Source: Alphaproteobacteria bacterium
GTDB taxonomy: Bacteria > Pseudomonadota > Alphaproteobacteria > Micavibrionales > Micavibrionaceae
Length of the DNA stretch: 6,294 bases
Direction: 5' to 3'
Assembly: GCA_016763095.1 (NCBI GenBank)
Contig: JAESUK010000082.1
Location: 1 to 6,294, forward strand
A program made the position numbers and the translations under genes. How positions within the stretch are numbered: the first letter of the stretch is position 1; each line of letters opens with the position of its first letter. The notes beneath the pieces were generated by a model, which saw only the letters and a list, made by a program, of their open reading frames with translations, had not been told where the DNA came from and made no database searches. This document shows, piece after piece, positions 1 to 6,276 of the stretch.

Positions 1-20
1 CATATAGAGATTTAAAATAT

Positions 21-938
21 ATGGTTTTATTCAACGACACACTCCCACCAAAGCCTAAAACATTTTTCGGTAAGTGTGTCACGTGGGCTATTCGGATTAT
101 CTTATTTTTTATTGCCCTGTTCCTTCTTTTTGTGGGATCTCTGAACCTTCTTCAAGGAAACAGTGACACGCAAAAAAGTGGGATAGAGAGAACAATCTCT
201 TACCTCTCGCAAAAAAATACAAATATTGGTGAGCTACATATTTTTGAGCTGTTCCCTGAATTTCATCTTAAATTTAGTGCTCTAAAAAATGGTATGTTTG
301 ACGATAGACAAATCAATATTCAGGATTTTGATTTTAGAGCTCCAGGGGTTCTCATTGTTAAGAAAAATGGAGTTTTTCGTTCCATAGATGTTCGTCACTT
401 GGATTTTCTCAAAAACAATCAAGTTATGAGATCAATCACATCTATCAAAATCATTGATGAGGAGAAAAATGCTCCATATCTCTCTTTCCAGTTTTCACAA
501 CCATATAAAGCAGAACTTCAAGTTGGGTTAAACCTTATTGGTCGGAGCCCATACGGCGATGGTCAATATACTGTGAAATCGTCGTTTCCGTTTACTCTAT
601 ATATTGGCGAGTCCTCTTTTTCTGGTCATGTTTTCAATGAGAGTGACCATATGTACATTACAGGGGTAGGAAAAAATACAGATTCTTCTTTGTCTCCCTT
701 CACACATAACACCCAAGAAAACGTTGAATGTTTTGTTGCTGAGTATAAAATATCTGATTATAAGATTCAGATTGAGAACGGCATATTTAGAACACCATCA
801 GGAAGTCAAAACCTTCCAATCACTCCGTTTGAATTTGATTTCTTCTCAGATGTTCTCAATAAGTTAGATACGCAAGAAGACAAACCATCATCGCCCCTTA
901 ATATAAACGCCATAATGAAAAGCAGCTGTGCTTCGTAG
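21..938 (+). CDS. Unrecognised single-pass membrane protein upstream of the ATP12 gene
   Basis: I do not recognise this 305-residue protein. It has a short, proline- and lysine-rich N-terminal tail, then one strongly hydrophobic segment at about residues 22-44, preceded by Lys and Arg. This fits a signal anchor with the remainder (about 46-305) in the periplasm. The soluble part alternates polar and hydrophobic residues, as in beta-rich proteins. The stretch IGELHIFELFPEFHLKF (about 69-85) loosely recalls the start of AsmA-like envelope proteins; that resemblance is weak and only suggestive. The start is uncertain: no good ribosome-binding site precedes the ATG, and the frame stays open upstream to the window edge, so the gene may begin earlier. 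Its stop lies 5 bp before the ATP12 start, implying co-transcription. It is visibly more AT-rich than the flagellar genes. That it is a gene is likely; its function is unknown. Confidence 0.7.
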   Translation: MVLFNDTLPPKPKTFFGKCVTWAIRIILFFIALFLLFVGSLNLLQGNSDTQKSGIERTISYLSQKNTNIGELHIFELFPEFHLKFSALKNGMFDDRQINIQDFDFRAPGVLIVKKNGVFRSIDVRHLDFLKNNQVMRSITSIKIIDEEKNAPYLSFQFSQPYKAELQVGLNLIGRSPYGDGQYTVKSSFPFTLYIGESSFSGHVFNESDHMYITGVGKNTDSSLSPFTHNTQENVECFVAEYKISDYKIQIENGIFRTPSGSQNLPITPFEFDFFSDVLNKLDTQEDKPSSPLNINAIMKSSCAS

Positions 939-943
939 TTCTC

Positions 944-1648
944 ATGAAAAGATTTTATACTCTCGTTTCTACATCTCAAAACCCATCTGGATGGTCCGTC
1001 GACCTTGACGGAAAGAGCATTAAAACACCGCTTGGTACAGTACTTTGCGCACCAACAGAAGCACTTGCAAACTTAATGCTTGAGGAATGGAGAGCTCAAG
1101 TTGACGAGATTACGCCCGACACTATGCCCATCACTCAAATTGTAACAACAGCGATTGATCGTGTTGGCAAAGAACGCGCAGAGATTGAACGACAAGCGCT
1201 CGCTTATCTACACACTGACATGATTTGCTATCGTGCCGATCAGCCTGAAAGCTATGTTAAGAGACAAGATGTGGCTTGGACTCCTTGGGTTGATTGGTTT
1301 GAAACGCAAACAGGTGACCGTTTAAAAACAACCACCTCACTTATCGCAATCACACAATCAGACAAAAACAATCAACACGTTTCGGATTATATTAAAGCTC
1401 TTGATTTGTACTCTTTAACAATCTTTCAACTTCTTGTCTCCATTACGGGATCTATTGTTCTTTCCATGGCGTTTATGGCGAAGGAATTTGACACATCCAC
1501 CCTTTTTGACCTTTCACACGTGGAAGATTTACTAAAATCTGAAATCTATAACGAAGATTTTTATGGAATTGCCCCGACACAGGAACGAAAATGGGGAGCG
1601 ACGAAGAAAGACTTCGCCGCCATTCAACAAATAATGGATTGTCTATAA
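944..1648 (+). CDS. ATP12-family F1-ATPase assembly chaperone
   Basis: This 234-residue protein belongs to the ATP12 family, cytosolic here by lack of any signal peptide. In mitochondria Atp12 binds the F1 alpha subunit and keeps it from aggregating until the alpha3beta3 hexamer forms; the alphaproteobacterial homologues are presumed to do the same. Family signatures are the N-terminal KRFY, the beta-rich segment VDLDGKSIKTPLGTVL (19-34), EEWRAQ (47-52), TMPITQIVTTAIDRV (60-74), TDMICYRA (91-98), a tryptophan-rich WTPWVDWF (112-119) and the helical TGSIVLSMAF (168-177). Length is normal. The usual C-terminal motif, roughly DE-x-x-Q-x-E-x-WG, is degenerate here (EIYNEDFYG, 200-208). By my alignment the conserved glutamate remains as Glu200, but Gln is replaced by Asn and Trp by Tyr. 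No clear ribosome-binding site precedes the ATG, so coupling to the upstream gene is plausible. Confidence 0.93.
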   Translation: MKRFYTLVSTSQNPSGWSVDLDGKSIKTPLGTVLCAPTEALANLMLEEWRAQVDEITPDTMPITQIVTTAIDRVGKERAEIERQALAYLHTDMICYRADQPESYVKRQDVAWTPWVDWFETQTGDRLKTTTSLIAITQSDKNNQHVSDYIKALDLYSLTIFQLLVSITGSIVLSMAFMAKEFDTSTLFDLSHVEDLLKSEIYNEDFYGIAPTQERKWGATKKDFAAIQQIMDCL

Positions 1649-1660
1649 CCTTTTGTAACC

Positions 1661-1679
1661 TCGCCCCACTTCTTGGCGA
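1661..1679 (+). other. Small inverted repeat in the 41-bp gap before the CPVC protein
   Basis: TCGCC and GGCGA form a perfect 5-bp stem around a 9-base loop. It fills much of the only sizeable gap in the window. The right arm holds the sole purine-rich stretch before the next ATG at 1690, so it could modulate initiation there. It lacks a T-tract and is not an intrinsic terminator. An arm this short may well be chance. Confidence 0.2.
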
Positions 1680-1689
1680 ATACTACATC

Positions 1690-1941
1690 ATGGACAAAAA
1701 GCTTACCGATACAGATAATAACACCCCTGACAAAGAGGTGCTTAAAGATGCCAACTTAAAGCTTGGGGCTGGTGCAGGCATTACAAGTCTTGCTGTCTTT
1801 AACATTGCACAAGGAATTGTTTGCCCCGTTTGCCTTATTGCTGCGCCTGCCTTCATTGGGATGGGTTTGTGGGAACGACACAAAGCAAAGAAAAAGGCCT
1901 GCGAACGGACCTCAGAGCGAGAAGAAAAGATAAAAAAATGA
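1690..1941 (+). CDS. Small hydrophobic membrane protein with CPVC motif
   Basis: This is an 83-residue protein I cannot assign to a named family. A polar, Asp/Lys-rich head (1-24) is followed by a glycine/alanine-rich hydrophobic stretch at about 25-61, long enough for one long or two short membrane helices. A strongly basic tail (62-83) should stay in the cytoplasm. Cys45 and Cys48 form a CPVC motif in the middle of the hydrophobic region, and Cys71 lies in the tail. The CxxC pair could be redox-active or metal-binding (inference). I chose the ATG at 1690 because the in-frame ATG at 1591, despite an AGGA six bases upstream, would add 33 residues that mostly overlap the ATP12 gene and look like its out-of-frame translation. 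The stop overlaps the next start as ATGA, so it is translationally coupled to the peroxiredoxin-like gene. Confidence 0.72.
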   Translation: MDKKLTDTDNNTPDKEVLKDANLKLGAGAGITSLAVFNIAQGIVCPVCLIAAPAFIGMGLWERHKAKKKACERTSEREEKIKK

Positions 1942-2516
1942 AAACCATATCCCTAAATTTATTTCTGGCCGTTTTAATTTTATTTTCTTCCATGATCACA
2001 GTCTATGCCATGGATATTGGTGAGAAGATTCCGCATAATTTATCCCTCAACGATCAATCAGGCACGATACAATCCATTGATACACTTTCTGGTGAAAAGG
2101 GACTTGTTCTCTTTTTCATACGCTCTGTAAACTGGTGCCCTTATTGCCAAGCACAACTTGTTGAAATCAATAAACGCGTTAAGGACTTTGAAAAACAAGG
2201 CTATAAGGTTGTTGCCCTTAGCTATGATCCAGTAGGAAGTCTCGAGCGTTTTTCAAATCAACGTAAAATTACGTTTCCTCTCCTATCAGACAATAAATCA
2301 GTAGCAATTAAGGCGTTTGGCTTGCTTAACACTTCTATTCGCGAGGGCTCTCCGCACTATGGTATTCCTAACCCAACGATCATGGTCATTGGGCACGATA
2401 TGATCATACAAAGTATTCATCAAGAAGGCGGTTATAAAAAGCGCCCAGACCTCGACATTGTTCTAAGAAGTCTTGTATACATAGATTATGACCGACGACA
2501 GAATACAAAATATTGA
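1938..2516 (+). CDS. Exported peroxiredoxin-like (AhpC/TSA-type) thioredoxin-fold protein
   Basis: This 192-residue protein has a typical Sec signal peptide: Lys2, a hydrophobic core at about 5-20, and a probable cleavage after Val-Tyr-Ala (22-24). There is no lipobox cysteine. The mature part is a thioredoxin fold of the AhpC/TSA redoxin type. A strand, GLVLFFIRS (55-63), leads into NWCPYCQAQL with Cys67 and Cys70; then come VVALSYDP (91-98), a FPLLSD segment (113-118) and the cis-proline loop YGIPNPT (141-147). The arrangement matches peroxiredoxin-like proteins whose peroxidatic cysteine sits in a WCPxC context. A periplasmic peroxide- or disulfide-handling role is therefore likely, although peroxidase and thiol-disulfide exchange cannot be told apart from sequence. 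The start at 1938 overlaps the previous stop (ATGA) and gives a clean signal peptide; earlier in-frame starts would spoil it. The 3' end overlaps slyX by 29 bp. Confidence 0.88.
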   Translation: MKTISLNLFLAVLILFSSMITVYAMDIGEKIPHNLSLNDQSGTIQSIDTLSGEKGLVLFFIRSVNWCPYCQAQLVEINKRVKDFEKQGYKVVALSYDPVGSLERFSNQRKITFPLLSDNKSVAIKAFGLLNTSIREGSPHYGIPNPTIMVIGHDMIIQSIHQEGGYKKRPDLDIVLRSLVYIDYDRRQNTKY

Positions 2517-2694
2517 AATGACCCTTGCCTCACAAGATCAGCAAATCCAAGATTTGAGTGATATGGTGAATGCGCAGTGGAAAGAACTAGAACGCTTAAA
2601 GCTCCACATTAGGAAAGCGGGCGATAAGATTCAAAACCTTGAAGATAGCATTGATGGACCAGCATCAGCCGATGAACGTCCGCCTCACTATTGA
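2488..2694 (+). CDS. slyX: SlyX family protein
   Basis: This 68-residue protein matches SlyX in length and layout. It is almost wholly helical, with coiled-coil heptads from about residue 4 to 54 (RIQNIEMTLASQDQQIQDL and onward). A short acidic/proline linker ends in the characteristic PPHY. SlyX is widespread in Proteobacteria but its biochemical role is not established; the name comes from its position beside slyD in E. coli. The gene starts 29 bp inside the peroxiredoxin-like gene in another frame and has no obvious Shine-Dalgarno sequence, suggesting translational coupling. Its last 7 bp overlap the 3' end of tag on the opposite strand. Confidence 0.9.
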   Translation: MTDDRIQNIEMTLASQDQQIQDLSDMVNAQWKELERLKLHIRKAGDKIQNLEDSIDGPASADERPPHY

Positions 2695-3278
2695 TTTGCA
2701 AAGTCACATCCCTCGAGATGATCATTTACAAGCCCCATTGCCTGCATAAAAGCATACATTGTGGTTGGTCCAACGAACTTAAATCCACGAGCTTTCAAAT
2801 CTTTTGAAAGTGCCTTTGATTCTTCAGTGACAGAAATTTTCATTAATTCGTCGTACGAAAGAAGCTTTGTACGGGAGTCTGAACGGAACTTTGTAACATA
2901 GTCATAAAACGATCCCTCCTCGTTTATAAGCTTAGACATTAACTGAGCGTTATTGATCGTGGCTTCAATCTTGCCCCTGTGACGCACAATCCCTTTATCT
3001 TGTAGAAGTCGCTCGACATCCTGTTGCGTAAACATCGCGATTTTATTGAAATCAAAGTCTAGGAAAGCTTTTCTGAAGTTCTCGCGTTTACGAAGAATTG
3101 TGATCCAGCTTAGACCTGCCTGAAAGCCTTCGAGACAAGTTTTTTCAAAGAGCCTTACATCACTCGTGACATGTGTGCCCCACTCTTGATCATGATACGT
3201 CGTGTAGAGAGGGTCATCGCCACACCACCAACACCGTGTTTTTCCATCACTTCCCGTGTTTAGACCGTTATCCGCCAT
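2688..3278 (-). CDS. tag: DNA-3-methyladenine glycosylase I
   Basis: Tag is a cytosolic base-excision repair enzyme that removes 3-methyladenine from alkylated DNA, leaving an abasic site. The 196-residue protein carries all the hallmarks. RCWWCGDDPLYTTYHDQEWG (15-34) and VNDHLEGC (184-191) supply the four ligands of the zinc snap, Cys16, His29, His187 and Cys191, with the same spacing as Cys4, His17, His175 and Cys179 of E. coli Tag. Glu50 in LEGFQAGLSW matches E. coli Glu38 of the 3-methyladenine pocket. A dozen extra residues precede the first zinc ligand, and an additional Cys19 makes a CWWC sequence. The start lies only 2 bp after the flgL stop with no clear ribosome-binding site, so it is probably translated by coupling at the end of the flagellar transcript. 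The stop lies inside the convergent slyX gene. Confidence 0.95.
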   Translation of the reverse strand: MADNGLNTGSDGKTRCWWCGDDPLYTTYHDQEWGTHVTSDVRLFEKTCLEGFQAGLSWITILRKRENFRKAFLDFDFNKIAMFTQQDVERLLQDKGIVRHRGKIEATINNAQLMSKLINEEGSFYDYVTKFRSDSRTKLLSYDELMKISVTEESKALSKDLKARGFKFVGPTTMYAFMQAMGLVNDHLEGCDFANQ

Positions 3279-3280
3279 CT

Positions 3281-4195
3281 CTAGTTAATAAAGTCGTGGA
3301 GGTTCAGCCTTAGGATACGCGCTGTGGTGGCATATGACGCTTCAAGCTGTGTTTCATACTGCGTAAGGCGTATAGATGCCTCAGCAAGGTCTGTGTCCTC
3401 AAGTGTTGAGATAATATCTTGTAAAAGCGCTGCTTCATCTTGATTGTTTTGCACTCGTGCATCAATCAACGTTGCTTTTGAAGATATATCCGTTCTCTGC
3501 GTCGCTATATCATCTATAGCCAAGCTCACAAGCTGTAGTGCTTCTGTAATTGCGGCGGGGTCTGCTGGGTTATTCGCAGCCAAGTTCATGGCACGGAGTA
3601 ATCTCTCAAACCCAATATCATCTGCAGTTACACCGTAATCAAGATTATATCCATCTGCGATTGTTACATTTTGTGCAATATTATCCCCTTGATAATATGA
3701 CGTATTTGCAACAGACGGTACGACTTGCGGTGTATAAAGCGGGTCAGTTAAATCCACCGGTGGAATATCAACTTGCGATCCTGCAAATAAATACCGTCCA
3801 CCAAGATTAATGTTCAATAGTGATGCTAATGCTTCTTCTGAATTTTGTGCGATGACCTGTAAATCTGTTGGCGAAGCCAAACTACTTACGTTCTGCGCCA
3901 ACGTTTGTGAAAAATTATTTGCAAGATCAAGCATCGATCCCATTGTGCTAAACATCTGGTTGATACGAGATTGTGCGGTTGCAGCCACAATATTTTGCGT
4001 TGTAATGCGCGCGAGATCGCTTTTTGAGTTCAATAATCTTTGGACATCATTACTGATCCCAATAAAGCTTCGGCTCTTTTTACCAGAGGCAATTTGTAAC
4101 TGCGCATTACTGGCTTCCCTCTGAATACGTAAGTTTTCAGAGTTCAATCGATTACTAAATGTAAAGGTCGAAATACGAGTAACTATACCGGGCAT
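3281..4195 (-). CDS. flgL: Flagellar hook-filament junction protein FlgL (HAP3)
   Basis: FlgL is the second of the two junction proteins between hook and filament; it is exported through the flagellar type III apparatus and carries no cleaved signal. The 304-residue protein begins with a flagellin-type N-terminal helical region (about 1-135), including LQIASGKK (33-40). It has the FlgL motif GGRYLFAGSQ (132-141), a variable middle containing YYQGDN (167-172) and DIGFERLLRAMN (193-204), and a C-terminal amphipathic helix ending LRLNLHDFIN that would pair with the N-terminus. Length is typical. A filament flagellin was considered, but the position directly after flgK and the GGRYLFAG and YYQGDN motifs favour FlgL. 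It starts 24 bp after the flgK stop with a good ribosome-binding site and is followed 2 bp later by tag. Confidence 0.93.
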   Translation of the reverse strand: MPGIVTRISTFTFSNRLNSENLRIQREASNAQLQIASGKKSRSFIGISNDVQRLLNSKSDLARITTQNIVAATAQSRINQMFSTMGSMLDLANNFSQTLAQNVSSLASPTDLQVIAQNSEEALASLLNINLGGRYLFAGSQVDIPPVDLTDPLYTPQVVPSVANTSYYQGDNIAQNVTIADGYNLDYGVTADDIGFERLLRAMNLAANNPADPAAITEALQLVSLAIDDIATQRTDISSKATLIDARVQNNQDEAALLQDIISTLEDTDLAEASIRLTQYETQLEASYATTARILRLNLHDFIN

Positions 4196-4202
4196 TTTCT
4201 TA

Positions 4203-4210
4203 TCCTTTCC
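4203..4210 (-). promoter_or_regulatory. Ribosome-binding site of flgL
   Basis: Read on the minus strand the 24-bp flgK-flgL gap contains GGAAAGGA, whose AAAGGA element lies 7 bases before the flgL ATG. It is one of the two strongest Shine-Dalgarno sequences in the window, consistent with high independent translation of flgL. No promoter or terminator is visible in the gap. Confidence 0.65.
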
Positions 4211-4219
4211 TTTTTATTT

Positions 4220-5962
4220 CTATCTTACTGCGTTCATAAGCTCTTCTAGAAGCCCTCTAATCACAGATATAACATGAGCCGATGCTTGGTAGTGACTTTC
4301 AAGTTCAAGCAAAATTGCTGTTTCCTCGTCAATATTCACGCCACTCACATTATTCATAAAATCAGCACCTTGCTGGCGAATACTTTCTGCCGCAGACAAT
4401 TCATTCGCAGCGATTGATCCCTTCAATGCCGCACGCGACATAATGCTCTCTGCATATACTCTCAACGATACATTCTGTGCGGAAAAATCTCCCGCTGCGT
4501 TAAAAGATACGGCTGTATCTAAAGACGTGGATAGTGCTTGTACAACAGTAGAATCACCCACTGTAATTCCAATATCACCGATTCCGAGTCCCGCACTACC
4601 TGAGAGCTGACCAATTGCAAGATGATCACTGTCATCTCGTAAATACTCAGCAACTTGAATGTCTTCTGCACCTAACCCTGTGAACATATTGTTCAATCCA
4701 AAGAAATGTGAGAATCCACGGTTATCTGCACCGACATCACTAGTCATTTCATTTATTGAAATACCTAATGTGGGATCAATAGAATCTACAACCAAACGAC
4801 CATCAGGGTCTAATGATGCCGTAATTCCGGGGAGGGCATTCAGTGCTGTTACAGCATCTCCAACAGTTGCAAATACGGTCAGATCGACATCTGTAAAACT
4901 TTGCACAACACCGCTATCATCGGTTATTCCAATTCTTACAATTCCTGTTGCGCCAAATGGATCAGCCGCGCCAAAGCCAGCTTCACCGATCAGTTGATTT
5001 CTTGGTGGACGAGACGCTCCAGTGTTTAAAACAGCATTCAACGTATCCATTAACTCAGTTGCGAAAGCATCAAATTTTTCTTGCTCTTCAACCAACGTTC
5101 CATCACGAAGTTCAAGAAGACCGCCAAGTTTTCCGCCTGTAATTTGCGCGGTGCTATTTACCCCATTGATTTGAATGTCATCAAGGTTTGCAGGGAAACT
5201 AATCGCACTTGTTAGGGTTGCTGCAGGATTAAACTGTAGAGGAATAGCACGCGAAAGCAACATTGGTTGCCCGCCTGGGTGATAGATCTGCATTCTATTT
5301 CTATCGTCCAAATAAAATGTAATCTCTATTTCTTCAGAGAGTTTTTGAATTTCTAGGGCTCGTTGATCCTCGTACTCAGTCAAGGTCACGGCGTTTTTAC
5401 CAGAGGTTCTGATAATCTTATCATTAATATCCGCAATAACTTCAAGAGATTGGTTTATACGATCAATCGTTTTACCAATTTCTAACTCTGCATCAGTTCT
5501 TTGATTTTGAATGGCATCGGACATGTCTCTCAGATACAACGCGATCACTTCCGCATCGGACACAATTTGACCTTTTTGCGCTCTGTTTTCTGGAGCAACA
5601 GCAAGTAAATCTAAGTGCGAGAACAAATCATTTAGCGTACTTGTCAAAGAAAAATCTGAAACTACATTTCCTGCTCTACGGACATAAACATCCAAGAACT
5701 CTGCAATCACGTTCTTTTTTCCAACACTGGTTGTGTCGTCCACAACACCTTCAAGAAGAGACGCGTTCAAGGCACTATACACCGTTCCACCGATTGGTAC
5801 GGTTCCGAAGTTCCCTGTGACGTAATCCGCTCTAAATGTTTTACGCGTATATCCCTCACGGTCTGCATTGGTAATGTTTTGCGCGGCGATTTTAATATGC
5901 TGTTCTGTGTTTTGAAGCCCACGAAAAGCAAGATGTAAGCCCCCGAGAAGTGAAACAGTCAT
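4220..5962 (-). CDS. flgK: Flagellar hook-associated protein FlgK (HAP1)
   Basis: FlgK caps the hook and forms the first junction layer to which FlgL and then the filament attach; it is secreted by the flagellar type III apparatus without a signal peptide. The 580-residue protein opens with the rod/hook-type N-terminal helix and the motif AAQNITNADREGYTR (26-40), a variant of the usual NxANxxTPGYSR. A helical D1 part follows (about 80-215, with NAVTLTEYEDQR at 190-201). The variable middle includes IGITDDSGVVQSFTDVD (344-360) and the alphaproteobacterial-style RGFSHFFGLN (415-424). The C-terminal helix has VSGVNIDEETAILLELESHY (539-558) followed by QASAHVISV (559-567), the family signature. 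I took the ATG at 5962, not the in-frame TTG at 5968: GGGAGG lies 6 bases before the ATG, and that ATG overlaps the upstream stop as ATGA. Confidence 0.95.
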   Translation of the reverse strand: MTVSLLGGLHLAFRGLQNTEQHIKIAAQNITNADREGYTRKTFRADYVTGNFGTVPIGGTVYSALNASLLEGVVDDTTSVGKKNVIAEFLDVYVRRAGNVVSDFSLTSTLNDLFSHLDLLAVAPENRAQKGQIVSDAEVIALYLRDMSDAIQNQRTDAELEIGKTIDRINQSLEVIADINDKIIRTSGKNAVTLTEYEDQRALEIQKLSEEIEITFYLDDRNRMQIYHPGGQPMLLSRAIPLQFNPAATLTSAISFPANLDDIQINGVNSTAQITGGKLGGLLELRDGTLVEEQEKFDAFATELMDTLNAVLNTGASRPPRNQLIGEAGFGAADPFGATGIVRIGITDDSGVVQSFTDVDLTVFATVGDAVTALNALPGITASLDPDGRLVVDSIDPTLGISINEMTSDVGADNRGFSHFFGLNNMFTGLGAEDIQVAEYLRDDSDHLAIGQLSGSAGLGIGDIGITVGDSTVVQALSTSLDTAVSFNAAGDFSAQNVSLRVYAESIMSRAALKGSIAANELSAAESIRQQGADFMNNVSGVNIDEETAILLELESHYQASAHVISVIRGLLEELMNAVR

Positions 5963-6276
5963 GCCCAACCTCCCTCTTGTTCAGCTTGCCCTTCAAATAA
6001 ATCACTTAGATCATCATCATGGCGATAGTTTGCTTTGTTTTTAAGTGCCTCAAGATGATGAACCGTATTCACCTTCAACTCTTTTTGCACTTGGCTCAAA
6101 AGAATTAAACATTCGGCAATATCAATATCTGAACGCTCATGGACAAGGTCTTCTGCTTGCTCCTCGAGGTCTTTTAATAAGATCATTTTTTGAAGATATA
6201 AACCACGAAGTGTCAATCTCCCTTGATCCATCAAAACAGCATTCTCCATACGCACAAACCCTAAAAGGTCGCGCAT
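5959..6276 (-). CDS. Probable FlgN-like flagellar export chaperone, 5' end uncertain
   Basis: This protein of at least 105 residues is predicted to be mostly helical. Its N-terminal pattern, ENAVLMDQGRL (11-21) followed by a K-x-x-LL-KDLEEQAEDL helix (30-44), fits the FlgN/FliT-like layout, in which a Glu and a Gly-Arg turn separate two long amphipathic helices. FlgN is the cytosolic chaperone that binds the C-terminal helices of FlgK and FlgL and delivers them to the export gate. The gene lies immediately upstream of flgK with an ATGA overlap (5959-5962), just where a dedicated FlgK/FlgL chaperone is expected. The tail is acidic and glutamine-rich and ends in GGWA. The 6276 ATG has no clear ribosome-binding site and the frame is open to the window edge, so the true start may be outside. 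Family assignment rests on pattern and context, not on strong motifs. Confidence 0.6.
   Translation of the reverse strand: MRDLLGFVRMENAVLMDQGRLTLRGLYLQKMILLKDLEEQAEDLVHERSDIDIAECLILLSQVQKELKVNTVHHLEALKNKANYRHDDDLSDLFEGQAEQEGGWA
5969..5974 (-). promoter_or_regulatory. Ribosome-binding site deciding the flgK start
   Basis: The minus strand reads GGGAGG followed by six bases and the ATG at 5962. This is ideal Shine-Dalgarno spacing for the ATG, and would leave no spacer at all for the in-frame TTG at 5968. The site lies within the last codons of the upstream FlgN-like gene, so ribosomes finishing that gene can restart on flgK. Confidence 0.7.

Noticed and set aside
1591..1689. In-frame upstream ATG at 1591 for the CPVC protein, with AGGA six bases before it
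   Set aside because: It would overlap the ATP12 gene by 58 bp, and the added 33 residues read like an out-of-frame translation of ATP12; the ATG at 1690 opens a more natural, polar N-terminus. The longer form cannot be fully excluded.
1683..1883. Minus-strand open frame opposite the CPVC gene
   Set aside because: Low-complexity translation, antisense to a coupled plus-strand gene, with no supporting signal.
1821..1937. Longer N-terminus for the peroxiredoxin-like protein
   Set aside because: The 39 extra residues are the shadow of the CPVC gene in another frame and would bury a clean signal peptide that begins at 1938.
2660..2680. CATC-GATG mini-hairpin near the slyX end as a bidirectional terminator
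   Set aside because: A four-base stem with no following T-tract is far too weak.
3444..4124. Open frames on the plus strand opposite flgL, and similar ones opposite flgK at 4659-5142
   Set aside because: They lie antisense to clearly recognised flagellar genes, have no family resemblance and no good ribosome-binding sites.
4243..4252. CTTCTAGAAG palindrome near the 3' end of flgK
   Set aside because: It encodes part of the conserved FlgK C-terminal helix, has no T-tract and is short enough to be chance, so it is neither a terminator nor an operator I can support.
5963..5968. TTG start for FlgK two codons upstream
   Set aside because: The GGGAGG ribosome-binding site directly abuts the TTG, leaving no spacer, whereas it is ideally placed for the ATG at 5962, which also forms the ATGA overlap.
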